From assembly GCA_022013615.1 (NCBI GenBank), contig JAKLQB010000267.1, positions 1 through 9,970 on the forward strand: a stretch of DNA of 9,970 nt. Reading direction: 5' to 3'. This document shows positions 1 through 5,358 of this stretch, in pieces. The position numbers were made by a program, and so were the translations under genes. The stretch's first letter is position 1, and each line of letters starts with the position of its first letter. Below the pieces are notes generated by a model that was not told the origin of the DNA, made no database searches, and was given only the letters and a program-made list of their open reading frames with translations. The stretch comes from Desulfobacterales bacterium (lineage in GTDB: Bacteria; Desulfobacterota; DSM-4660; Desulfatiglandales; Desulfatiglandaceae).

Positions 1-1002
1 GAGCATTTTAGGGTGTATCTTTGTCGTGTTCTTCGTTTCTATGGCGCAAAACGTATCCTGCCCATATATTACAAAGTCAACCTCGTTGCCTGACTTTGTT
101 CGCCAGAAATAGAGCTTACACACGTCACCTCTATATGTGTTCCATGCCCTAAGATGCTGAGCCACAAGACCCTCTAGGGCGGCTCCCTCAATCTCCTGAG
201 GCGCATCCAGAGGGCCTGCAGGGCGCACCGATCTGAAAACCCCGGAATCAAAATAGTAGAATTTAGGATGTGAAGATAAATGTCGCTTAGTGCGTTTGGT
301 AAAAACGGGTATGCGGAAGGCCAATAGCAAATCTTCAAGGATTGAGACATAACCTTCTACGGTTTTACGCTCCACTTGACTATCCCGGGCAATATTAGAG
401 ATATTCAAAACAGCTCCGTGAGACAAACTTGCAGATTCCAGGAATCTACTGAACGCACCTATATTGCGAACAAGGCCTTCCATCTGAACCTCTTCCCTCA
501 GATAAACCGCAACATACGCATTAATTGCCTCTTTGGGGCTCCTGGCATCATTTACAAGAGGAAGCATGCCAATTTGAAGGGCTTCTTCCAAAGAAAACGT
601 CTCCCCCAACTCGGCAGCCATAAACGGATGCATTGTCTTAACCACAGCGCGCCCCGCAAGCAAATCCACTCCCGACCGTTTTAGCTTTCTTGCGCTTGAT
701 CCAGTTAACACAAAACGCCATCCAGCATGCTGTTCCATTAGCTGATGCACCACATCCAACAGTTGCGGGAATTTCTGAATTTCATTTATTACGATCGTTT
801 TCCCTGGTTTTTGTGCCTCGGTAACTTCACGCAGCCTTTCTGGCTTTGCCGAGTACGCTCTGTAGACCTCTGGTGCCAAAAGGTCTATAAAAGGTACATC
901 CCCTAAATGCTGTTTGAGCCACGTAGACTTACCTGTTCCGCGCGGCCCAAACAGAAAAAAACTTTGTTTTGAATCCTGGAAAAAACGAGGTTTAAATTCC
1001 AT
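1..1002 (-). CDS. ATP-binding protein, COG1373/DUF4143-type AAA ATPase (C-terminus off left edge)
   Basis: 334 codons read open from ATG (1002-1000) to the window edge, so the C-terminus is missing, probably about 40-50 residues by family length. Seen near the N-terminus: a Walker A motif (GPRGTGKST, about residues 19-27), a Walker B-like strand IVINEIQKFPQLL with Asn in place of the usual Asp, and LTGSSARKLKR, typical of the AAA_14 part. Near the end, FYYFDSGVFR and FWRTKSGNEVDFVI match the DUF4143 nuclease-like region. AAGGA lies 8 nt before the start. Such proteins are common in bacterial and archaeal accessory DNA; their cellular role is poorly known, and links to toxin-antitoxin-rich regions are inference. 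It is transcribed divergently from the AbrB/PIN pair. Family assignment is firm; function is not. Confidence 0.9.
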   Translation of the reverse strand, partial: MEFKPRFFQDSKQSFFLFGPRGTGKSTWLKQHLGDVPFIDLLAPEVYRAYSAKPERLREVTEAQKPGKTIVINEIQKFPQLLDVVHQLMEQHAGWRFVLTGSSARKLKRSGVDLLAGRAVVKTMHPFMAAELGETFSLEEALQIGMLPLVNDARSPKEAINAYVAVYLREEVQMEGLVRNIGAFSRFLESASLSHGAVLNISNIARDSQVERKTVEGYVSILEDLLLAFRIPVFTKRTKRHLSSHPKFYYFDSGVFRSVRPAGPLDAPQEIEGAALEGLVAQHLRAWNTYRGDVCKLYFWRTKSGNEVDFVIYGQDTFCAIETKNTTKIHPKML

Positions 1003-1033
1003 ATTTGCTTCCTTTTTGGAATTTTAGCTTCCA

Positions 1034-1061
1034 TTATTACCAAAAACATACCTGCTGTCAA
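1034..1061 (-). promoter_or_regulatory. Putative sigma70 promoter of the left ATPase
   Basis: On the minus strand TTGACA (1061-1056) is followed after 16 bp by TAATAA (1039-1034), about 30 bp before the ATG at 1002. The -35 is a perfect consensus; the -10 is imperfect. It lies in the 257-bp divergent intergenic region. Confidence 0.5.
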
Positions 1062-1190
1062 GAAAATACTTGGAAGGTATAGGGGCAGAGGGCAAGTTAG
1101 TTCATAGGTGACAGGAAAACAAATTTAGGGGGTTTGTTGAATTCGTTGAATAACTTCCTTCCTTATTTTCGCAAGGTTCCCACCAAAAGC

Positions 1191-1219
1191 TTGACAATGG
1201 CGTTTAATCGAGATATACT
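1191..1219 (+). promoter_or_regulatory. Sigma70 promoter of the AbrB/PIN operon
   Basis: TTGACA (1191-1196), a 17-bp spacer and TATACT (1214-1219) give a near-consensus promoter about 40 bp before the antitoxin start. AGGAG at 1244-1248 is the ribosome binding site. Confidence 0.75.
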
Positions 1220-1259
1220 TCTTCTCAGTAGTTAAACAAATTCAGGAGAGATATACGAA

Positions 1260-1511
1260 ATGGCAATAGTCAAAACCCACGCAAAAGGGCAAATCATCAT
1301 GCCAAAAGATATCCGAGTCAAGCTCGGCATAAAACCAGGAAAAATGTTATCCGTTAAACTTGTAGATGATCACGTTGAAATCAGACCTTTACCCGATGAC
1401 CCAATTGAATTCCTTACCGGTATATTTGAGAAGCACCGGGGCTCTATGGCTGCCGAACTCCTGAAGGAGAGGAAAAAAGACAATGAAATCGACGAAACAA
1501 ATCCTCTTTGA
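1260..1511 (+). CDS. AbrB/MazE-type (SpoVT-AbrB) antitoxin
   Basis: 83 residues. The N-terminal half is a swapped-hairpin AbrB DNA-binding domain: KTHAKGQIIMPKDIRVKLGIKPG (residues about 5-27; central KGQIIMPKDIR), then an LSVKLVDDHVEIRPL strand pair. The charged C-terminal tail (residues about 45-83) is the part expected to wrap the toxin. In this family the antitoxin binds and inactivates the partner PIN ribonuclease and usually represses its own promoter. The ATG at 1260 is preceded by AGGAG. Its last 29 bp overlap the toxin gene in another frame, and the toxin's ribosome binding site (aaggaga, 1464-1470) lies inside this gene, so translation is probably coupled. Confidence 0.9.
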   Translation: MAIVKTHAKGQIIMPKDIRVKLGIKPGKMLSVKLVDDHVEIRPLPDDPIEFLTGIFEKHRGSMAAELLKERKKDNEIDETNPL

Positions 1512-1890
1512 TTCCCACGCCATTCTGAAGTGGATCCAGAAAGAAGCTGGATACGACAAAGTTAAGTCATTGATTCTTGCCTGCGGCGATAAATCAATAA
1601 CAGGATATATGAGCCAAATCAATCTCGGAGAAGTTTATTATAAAGCCATTAGAGCAGTAGGACTTGATGAAGCCAAGGGCTTTCTGGAAAATTTCTTTCG
1701 ATTGCCCATCAATTTGATACTGCCTGACAGCGAGCTTATTTGGAAAGCTTCCGAAATTAAGGCAGCATACCCGATTAGTTACGCAGACTGTTTTGCCGCT
1801 GCAACTGCTTTAAGATATGAGGCGTCTATTCTGACTGGTGATCCTGAATTTAAGAAAATAGAGAGCATGGTTTCTGTTGAATGGCTTTAA
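1483..1890 (+). CDS. PIN-domain ribonuclease toxin
   Basis: 135 residues, the usual size for a single-domain VapC-like toxin. The acidic metal-binding residues are all present: D10 in LFDSHA, E50 in NLGEVYY, D102 in SYADCFAAA and D120 in LTGDPEF. These coordinate Mg2+/Mn2+ for RNA cleavage in PIN proteins, often of tRNA or rRNA; the target here cannot be read from sequence. Start ATG 1483 has a strong SD (aaggaga, 12 nt upstream). It overlaps the AbrB-type antitoxin gene by 29 bp in a two-gene operon. No key residue is missing, so it is likely functional. Further transcription runs toward a convergent PIN gene at 2512-2937. Confidence 0.92.
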   Translation: MKSTKQILFDSHAILKWIQKEAGYDKVKSLILACGDKSITGYMSQINLGEVYYKAIRAVGLDEAKGFLENFFRLPINLILPDSELIWKASEIKAAYPISYADCFAAATALRYEASILTGDPEFKKIESMVSVEWL

Positions 1891-1995
1891 CAACCCAAAG
1901 GGCAGCCAGACCTCTCCTCCTTTACAAAGGACAGGGGGGACATCGTGAAGAAAGTGCATAGCATTGCAGCAGCCTTTGACAGTACGAGTTGAAAG

Positions 1996-2014
1996 AAAAT
2001 CCACACAGGATTTT
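1996..2014. terminator. Possible short bidirectional terminator
   Basis: AAAATCC (1996-2002), loop ACACA, GGATTTT (2008-2014). The 7-bp arms carry A/T ends on both strands and lie between convergent genes, but the stem is short and GC-poor, so this is weak. Confidence 0.25.
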
Positions 2015-2070
2015 GTTGAAGACCCGAAATATCTTGGAGAGAAGGAAATATTATGAAACGGGCACTATCA

Positions 2071-2119
2071 ACCCGTAACTCGTAACCCGCAACCCGTAAC
2101 CCGTAACTCGGAACCCGTA
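2071..2119 (+). repeat. Heptamer tandem array (ACCCGYA/ACTCGYA), 7 units
   Basis: Seven consecutive 7-bp units with no spacer: ACCCGTA, ACTCGTA, ACCCGCA, ACCCGTA, ACCCGTA, ACTCGGA, ACCCGTA. Variation is almost confined to unit positions 3 and 6. Four further arrays with the same strand polarity occur at 4213-4249, 4870-4904, 7381-7409 and 8915-8928. Confidence 0.9.
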
Positions 2120-2367
2120 ACACCCTCAACCCAACGAACCCAAGTAACCCAACAAGTGGCCATCCGGGCCCGCAACCAATTTCCAACACGATCCTTGCCC
2201 AAATGAAAAACCGAGAAAAACATCCTGACAATCGCGTAAATCCTGTCTGAAAAAAATAATGTCAAGATATCTCGGACGTTCCGCATTCCACATATTGCCC
2301 CTCTATATATAAAAGGAGCATCGCGGTTTATTGTGAAAACCAGGTCGGGAACATAGCACAAAAGCAT

Positions 2368-2427
2368 TGTAGGGTCGGGTTTCATACCCGACCGGGGTTG
2401 CGGTGGCATATAAAATGCCACCCTACA
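2368..2427. repeat. 60-bp nested inverted-repeat element (REP/MITE-like)
   Basis: Outer 8-bp inverted repeats TGTAGGGT (2368-2375) and ACCCTACA (2420-2427) enclose two perfect hairpins: GGTCGGGT-ttcat-ACCCGACC (2373-2393) and GGTGGCAT-ataaa-ATGCCACC (2402-2422). It contains no gene. A degenerate hairpin with the same 'ataaa' loop follows at 2462-2480. Confidence 0.8.
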
Positions 2428-2511
2428 TGATGTGAACAAAGGCTTCAGACTAATCCGCGATGGGCCATATAAAATGCCCCATATTTGTCAAAGGGGTCCT
2501 CAACACACGCG

Positions 2512-2937
2512 TTAAGATATGGTCGTTAGGCCTAAGGTTCTGAAATCTCTGTCAAAAGATATAGCCGGGATATTCTTCAGTTCCCCTGTGATAAGGACAT
2601 GTGAAAGGGCATCTACAAAAGAAATCTTTCTGTCTTTGCCGTAAAGATTGAATAAAGTGATGGCTTGATGATAATGGTTCTCTTTACAATTTATAATTTT
2701 ATAGAGATGAATTGACTGACCAAAAGCGAGAGCTTCAGAATAGCCGTATCTATAAAGCAGAACTGTCATGGCCTCAGAGACAATAAACCAGCACGTATGA
2801 ATAGAGATACGGCCTTCTTTTACCTCTCCAAAAAGTTCCAGTGCGCGCCGGTGCTCAGTGTCCTTCTTTGAAAACAGAGCGATAAAGAAGCTGGCATCGC
2901 AATATACGGTGCTAAAGCCTGTCAGTGTTCCCATCAT
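2512..2937 (-). CDS. PIN-domain ribonuclease toxin
   Basis: 141 residues (ATG at 2937-2935; a second ATG follows at once, so M2 is possible). PIN acidic residues: D14 in VYCDASFFIALF, E55 in FIVSEAMTVLL, D109 in SFVDALSHVLI and D129 in ISFDRDF, so the active site is complete. The fold is that of VapC-like RNases inactivated by a bound antitoxin. It follows the Phd-type antitoxin with a 26-bp overlap in a different frame, implying coupled translation; the SD before the start is weak (GGAATGA). No other gene follows for about 600 bp. The RNA target is unknown. The gene looks intact. Confidence 0.9.
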   Translation of the reverse strand: MMGTLTGFSTVYCDASFFIALFSKKDTEHRRALELFGEVKEGRISIHTCWFIVSEAMTVLLYRYGYSEALAFGQSIHLYKIINCKENHYHQAITLFNLYGKDRKISFVDALSHVLITGELKNIPAISFDRDFRTLGLTTIS

Positions 2938-3184
2938 TCATTCCATACAGGAGAGTTTTATAGTTCCGTGCGGCCAGTTGCAATTCTTCTTCGGGTTCCG
3001 GTAAATCCTCAATGGATTTTATTACTTCCTCATAAGGATCGATTTCCCCTAAAAGCTCAATACGTGCATAGACCTTTCCCCACCTGGTGATCTCAAGAGA
3101 TTCTCCGGGCTTTAGTAATTTGTCCAATTGTGTTAGTTTGCCTCTGGCATCGCTAACATTGAGTCTTATTATCTCTTTTTCCAT
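2912..3184 (-). CDS. Phd/YefM-type antitoxin of the PIN pair
   Basis: I place the start at ATG 3184-3182, giving 90 residues, because GAGGGTGG lies just upstream. A longer frame to 3253 would add 23 residues translated from the promoter and operator region. The N-terminal part, RLNVSDARGKLTQLDKLL, then LEITRWGKVYARIEL, has the pattern of Phd-type DNA-binding antitoxins (helix, then a GKxxARI strand). The acidic C-terminal half (PYEEVIKSIEDLPEPEEEL) is the likely toxin-binding segment. It is first gene of a two-gene operon with the PIN toxin, overlapping it by 26 bp. Two inverted TGTACA-core sites bracket the promoter and probably are its operators. Confidence 0.85.
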   Translation of the reverse strand: MEKEIIRLNVSDARGKLTQLDKLLKPGESLEITRWGKVYARIELLGEIDPYEEVIKSIEDLPEPEEELQLAARNYKTLLYGMNDGNTDRL

Positions 3185-3199
3185 ACGAACCACCCTCGT

Positions 3200-3247
3200 A
3201 ATGTACAATTCCATACATAATAGACCATGTTTTGTACATTTTGTCAA
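3200..3247 (-). promoter_or_regulatory. Promoter with paired inverted operator sites for the Phd/PIN operon
   Basis: AATGTACAA (3200-3208) and its exact inverted copy TTGTACATT (3232-3240) have centres 32 bp apart, about three helical turns, and each contains the palindrome TGTACA. On the minus strand TTGACA (3247-3242) partly overlaps the upstream site, and a TATTAT -10 candidate lies 19 bp further on, between the two sites. Placement over the promoter fits autoregulation by the antitoxin; binding is inferred. Confidence 0.65.
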
Positions 3248-3333
3248 GAGCAAACTTGATTAGTTTGGGGTGCCAGGCAAGTTTATGTACCACTTAATGG
3301 CTGTATCCGCTCAAGGTCATCCTCATACCTCTT

Positions 3334-3600
3334 TTACGAATCCCATAGATCTACAGCACGTTGTGCATTTAGCCAGAATTCGGGAGTATTGCCGAATAAC
3401 CGGGACAAACGCAGTGCCATTGTCGGGGTAATGACGCGGCGTTCACGTAATAGCTCGTTTACTGTTTGGCGTGATACTCCTAATGCTTCAGCGAGCTTTG
3501 TAGAAGTCAACTCATAGTCAGGCATAAAGTCCTCACGAAGCATCTCCCCAGGGTGGGTTGGCGGTATTTTACGCAATTCAGTGTTTTTTATACCCATCAT
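3334..3600 (-). CDS. higA: HigA-type antitoxin, probably truncated by a nonsense codon
   Basis: 88 residues from ATG 3600-3598. The family signature PPTHPGEMLREDF (about residues 13-25) is followed by an XRE-type helix-turn-helix (TSTKLAEALGVSRQTVNELLRERR split across residues about 32-55) and FGNTPEFWLNAQRAVDLWD. Known HigA proteins bind the HigB RNase and the module's promoter. The frame stops at TAA 3336-3334, but the same frame continues past it as KRYEDDLERIQPLSGT to a second TAA (3285-3283), closely resembling the usual HigA C-terminal tail. This is probably a nonsense mutation costing 17 codons. SD GAGAGGT lies in the 7-bp gap after the higB stop. With its toxin broken, it may persist as an orphan regulator or be decaying. 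Confidence 0.88.
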   Translation of the reverse strand: MMGIKNTELRKIPPTHPGEMLREDFMPDYELTSTKLAEALGVSRQTVNELLRERRVITPTMALRLSRLFGNTPEFWLNAQRAVDLWDS

Positions 3601-3607
3601 TTACCTC

Positions 3608-3703
3608 TCAATGATAATCTGTTATTTCAACGTTATAGGCGTCGCCATCAATGAAACGAAAGCAGATTCTCCATTGCTCATTTATTGAAATCGAGTATCG
3701 CCC
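3608..3703 (-). pseudogene. higB: HigB toxin remnant (C-terminal 31 codons)
   Basis: Reading the minus strand from 3703 to the stop TGA (3610-3608) gives GRYSISINEQWRICFR, then FIDGDAYNVEITDYH. This is the well-known C-terminal end of HigB/RelE-type mRNA interferases (the QWRICF strand and the VEITDYH end). HigB is normally about 92 residues, so roughly 60 N-terminal residues, the start codon and the promoter are gone. It sits 7 bp before higA, the normal higB-higA order. Upstream coding similarity stops at the junction with the response-regulator fragment (about 3697-3703). It cannot make a functional toxin. Confidence 0.85.
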
Positions 3704-4113
3704 TTTCAATGCATCACCACGAACAGTTTGTAACGGGTATGCTTACGGCGGGGGCATCGGGGTATTTGCTCAAGGATTGCTCGATGGAGGAGCTGACCGC
3801 AGCAGTTCGTGCTGCGACCCGCGGAGACGTTTATTTGAGTCCCGGTGTTGCAAGCGTGGTTATTAGAGGCTATGTTCGTCAATTAAAGGAATCTGACAAA
3901 GCCATACCGCCTCTCCTTACACCAAGGCAGGCTGAAGTACTACAACTGGTGAGCGAAGGCAAGACCTCAAAAGAAATCGCCTCTCGTCTCTGTATTAGTG
4001 TAGAAACAGTAGACACACACCGCAGGCAAATAATGGATAAATTAGCCGTCAGTAGTACCGCTGAGCTCACCAAATACGCCATCCGCTCGGGACTAACCTC
4101 ACTCGATACGTAA
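3697..4113 (+). pseudogene. 5'-truncated NarL-type response regulator (paralogue of the one at 7446-8099)
   Basis: From 3697 the sequence matches codons 80-217 of the intact regulator at 7446-8099. It keeps the last receiver strands and helices (IALSMHHHEQ, GASGYLLKDC with the conserved Lys) and the whole LuxR-type HTH (PLLTPRQAEVLQLVSEGKTSKEIA onward; helix VETVDTHRRQ). The receiver's N-terminal acidic residues and phospho-acceptor Asp are lost. The open frame begins at a TTG (3685) inside antisense higB; neither that TTG nor the ATG at 3709 has an SD, so normal expression is doubtful. If translated, it would be a phosphorylation-independent DNA-binding fragment that could compete with the intact regulator; that is speculation. 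Identity to the intact gene is patchy, with two nearly identical tracts. Confidence 0.85.
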
Positions 4114-4120
4114 ACTTCTC

Positions 4121-4153
4121 TGATACTGGATGACTGATCCTGGATACTGGATA
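4121..4153. repeat. 'tactggat' repeat, copy 1
   Basis: TGATACTGGAT, a 10-bp interruption, then TGGATACTGGATA. The same motif follows the intact regulator at 8107-8126, at nearly the same distance from the stop codon, so it was probably part of the duplicated unit. Confidence 0.75.
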
Positions 4154-4212
4154 GATGCCTTTGGCATGCAGCTTATCACGGAAACGGTCTGATTCCCGGG
4201 AACACTGAACTC

Positions 4213-4249
4213 ACCCGTAACTCGCAACTCGAAGTTCCCGCAACTCGCA
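4213..4249 (+). repeat. Heptamer array, degenerate copy
   Basis: Units ACCCGTA (4213), ACTCGCA (4220) and ACTCGAA (4227), a 9-bp interruption, then ACTCGCA (4243). Same unit and polarity as at 2071-2119. The rest of 4114-4337 holds a short ATGCC-ttt-GGCAT hairpin (4155-4167), the palindrome TTCCCGGGAA (4193-4202) and nothing coding that I can recognise. Confidence 0.75.
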
Positions 4250-4337
4250 CCCCGAGGCAGTATTTTTGCTACTCAAAAGGCATTGGTTCCTATGCCGCAT
4301 TAACAGGGTTTACTTTTCAAAAACATTTCCAGGGAGA

Positions 4338-4640
4338 TCAAACTTCACTCATAACCTGCTTAGCTTCTAATTCGTTATACATTCTCCAATACTTACCGTG
4401 GGCAGGATCGAAAATGGTATTAATCCCTCTGTTTTCCAATGCCGTCAGAACATACTCCTTAATGGAATCTGCCAGTGATTTTAGGGCATCCTTCTGGTCT
4501 TCCCCGTGAGAAGAAACTGTAAAATCAAGGCAGCGGGCGACAACGACATCATCTTCTTTAGTCAATAAAACATGCAATAATGGACTCTCCCATAAGTCAC
4601 CGATTTTGACTTTTATCCTTTCTGCTCTAACGCTTTTCAT
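4338..4640 (-). CDS. Small protein with HicB-like fold signature, orphan
   Basis: 100 residues from ATG 4640-4638, with GAGGGAG just upstream. The core LLHVLLTKEDDVVVARCLDFTVSSHGEDQKDALKSLADSIKEYV (residues about 21-64) has the pattern of HicB-like antitoxins: two strands with VARCLDF, a GEDQKDAL turn, then an amphipathic helix ending in KEYV. The C-terminal 36 residues carry no DNA-binding domain that I recognise. HicB proteins neutralise the small HicA RNase, but no HicA-sized partner is visible on either side, so it is an orphan or a stand-alone HicB-like protein. A very short frame upstream overlaps its start by ATGA. Confidence 0.72.
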   Translation of the reverse strand: MKSVRAERIKVKIGDLWESPLLHVLLTKEDDVVVARCLDFTVSSHGEDQKDALKSLADSIKEYVLTALENRGINTIFDPAHGKYWRMYNELEAKQVMSEV

Positions 4641-4675
4641 AGCTCCCTCAGCACATATTTGATTTGTTTATCCAT
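4637..4675 (-). CDS. Possible 12-residue leader peptide upstream of the HicB-like gene
   Basis: Minus-strand ATG 4675-4673 reads MDKQIKYVLREL and stops at a TGA (4639-4637) overlapping the HicB-like start codon as ATGA; in-frame ATGs at 4687 and 4684 would add four residues. The overlap would allow translational coupling, but such short frames arise by chance and no strong SD is present. Confidence 0.2.
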   Translation of the reverse strand: MDKQIKYVLREL

Positions 4676-4757
4676 AAATCTCATCATTTTATTTTTATTC
4701 CTATTTGATTACTTTTATCAAGGATAATTTTCATTTTTTTGTAGATGGTGTTACCCT

Positions 4758-4776
4758 AATTGAGTGATACTCAATT
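4758..4776. promoter_or_regulatory. Perfect palindrome, possible operator
   Basis: AATTGAGT-GAT-ACTCAATT has 8-bp perfect arms and a 3-bp centre, followed by a TATAAA at 4781-4786. It lies about 120 bp upstream of the HicB-like gene (minus) with no convincing gene to the right. It could be a repressor site; no partner is evident. Confidence 0.4.
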
Positions 4777-4869
4777 GAGGTATAAAAATGTCAAACTTTT
4801 CTTGATCTTCTTTGGCGTACTTTTTCTCATTTGATTTCTCCAAGTCTCACGTTTAGTTTCCAGAGCGCA

Positions 4870-4904
4870 ACCCGTAACCCGCAACCCGCAACTCGCAACC
4901 CGCA
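4870..4904 (+). repeat. Heptamer array, 5 units
   Basis: ACCCGTA, ACCCGCA, ACCCGCA, ACTCGCA, ACCCGCA with no spacer. The array abuts the stop codon of the BTAD-like remnant (complement of TTA at 4907-4909), like the array that lies just after the sensor-kinase gene. Confidence 0.88.
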
Positions 4905-4906
4905 AC

Positions 4907-4987
4907 TTACCCCAAAATCTTCTCATAGAGGGCGACAGTTACCTGATCGGGTTCTACATCCAGTTCTTCGCGCAGGGCCTTTCTACA
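4907..4987 (-). pseudogene. Remnant resembling the C-terminus of a BTAD-type transcriptional activator
   Basis: The minus strand reads CRKALREELDVEPDQVTVAL then YEKILG and TAA. The pattern (R)KALREELDVEP...T.ALYE.I is typical of the last helices of bacterial transcriptional activator (BTAD) domains in SARP/MalT-like regulators, where the usual wording is LREELGVEPSPETRALYE. Only about 26 codons remain; upstream of 4987 I see no family similarity and no start. It is too short to function and is probably a relic of a deleted gene, with its stop at the edge of a heptamer array. Confidence 0.55.
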
Positions 4988-5076
4988 CCAAACATGCCCT
5001 ATTTTACCATTTAAGAAAACGCTTGAATTTGTGGGTCAATATGTTTAGTATTGAATTTTAAAAGATCGAAGTAACA

Positions 5077-5138
5077 TCTCAATAAGTCTGGGCATTCCGA
5101 ACCTCCCCCCTTTTGCAAAGGGGGATTGAGGCCCGCCC
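5077..5138 (+). repeat. Direct repeat flanking the two-component cassette, copy 1
   Basis: tctcaataagt..gggcattccga.., then the hairpin CCCCCTTT-TGC-AAAGGGGG (5106-5124) and gattgaggcccgccct. The second copy is at 8238-8300 in the same orientation. A GC-rich hairpin-like stretch and a closing 'ggggggattttt'-type block follow in both copies, with different sequence and length between. Confidence 0.85.
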
Positions 5139-5262
5139 TCCTGCCAAGCGGAGCGAGGCGGACGGGGGGATTTTCTTAATACAGCTTTAAAACCTTCTAA
5201 CGATCAATCATGTGTAAACCGATCATGAGTGCAATGAAATAGGGGGCCCTGTTGGACCAAAG

Positions 5263-5308
5263 AAAAGCTCCATACATTGTATCAAAGATACAGATGTTTG
5301 GGGCTTTT
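5263..5308. terminator. Strong stem-loop with A/T tails (bidirectional terminator-like)
   Basis: Arms AAAAGCTCCA/TGGGGCTTTT (one G-T pair), ACAT/ATGT and GTATC/GATAC with an AAA loop and small internal mismatches, about 19 pairs in all. T-runs end it on both strands (TTTTT at 5305-5309; AAAA at 5263-5266). This is the shape of a rho-independent terminator, but no intact gene ends nearby, so it may end a lost gene or a small RNA. Confidence 0.55.
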
Positions 5309-5358
5309 TGTGCTTTAAGGTGGCCATAAAGGTGCCTTCATGGGGGCTTACAGGTGAA

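Larger units (their letters stand above)
1891..2511. other. Non-coding, repeat-filled region between convergent PIN genes
   Basis: About 620 bp without a credible gene; the open frames here read repetitive peptides such as GLRVTG from the heptamer array and are not genes. It holds a TCCTTT-AC-AAAGGA hairpin (1918-1931) near a run of Gs, a short AAAATCC/GGATTTT hairpin (1996-2014), the heptamer array at 2071-2119, degenerate AACCCAA units (2126-2155), a 'tcctgacaatcgcgtaaatcctgtc' type repeat (2223-2247), the nested hairpin element at 2368-2427 and a related hairpin around GGGCCAT/ATGCCCC (2462-2480). Confidence 0.7.

Noticed and set aside
376..684. Plus-strand open frame of 102 codons
   Set aside because: It lies antisense within the left ATPase, whose motifs (Walker A, DUF4143) are clear. 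The peptide resembles nothing and has no SD.
2071..2119. CRISPR array
   Set aside because: Units are 7 bp with no spacers and there are no cas genes; this is a simple tandem heptamer repeat.
1887..2439. Two overlapping minus-strand frames (114 and 123 codons)
   Set aside because: Their C-terminal parts are GLRVTG/ELRVAG repeats read from the heptamer array and the rest runs through hairpin elements. No family pattern.
3651..3866. Plus-strand frame of 71 codons overlapping the regulator fragment
   Set aside because: Out of frame with the regulator homology and antisense to the higB remnant; composition is not protein-like.
4831..5061. Plus-strand frame of 76 codons
   Set aside because: It reads through a heptamer array (ATRNPQPATRNPQ) and antisense to the BTAD-like remnant.
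5106..5124. Rho-independent terminators at the C5/G5 hairpins (also 8268-8286)
   Set aside because: No T-run follows the stems; both belong to the dispersed direct repeat.
5211..5350. Minus-strand open stretch ending GLHMIDR and TAG
   Set aside because: About 46 open codons with a plausible composition, but no start codon or SD in a sensible place and no recognised family, and it overlaps the strong stem-loop at 5263-5308. Left as unsupported.
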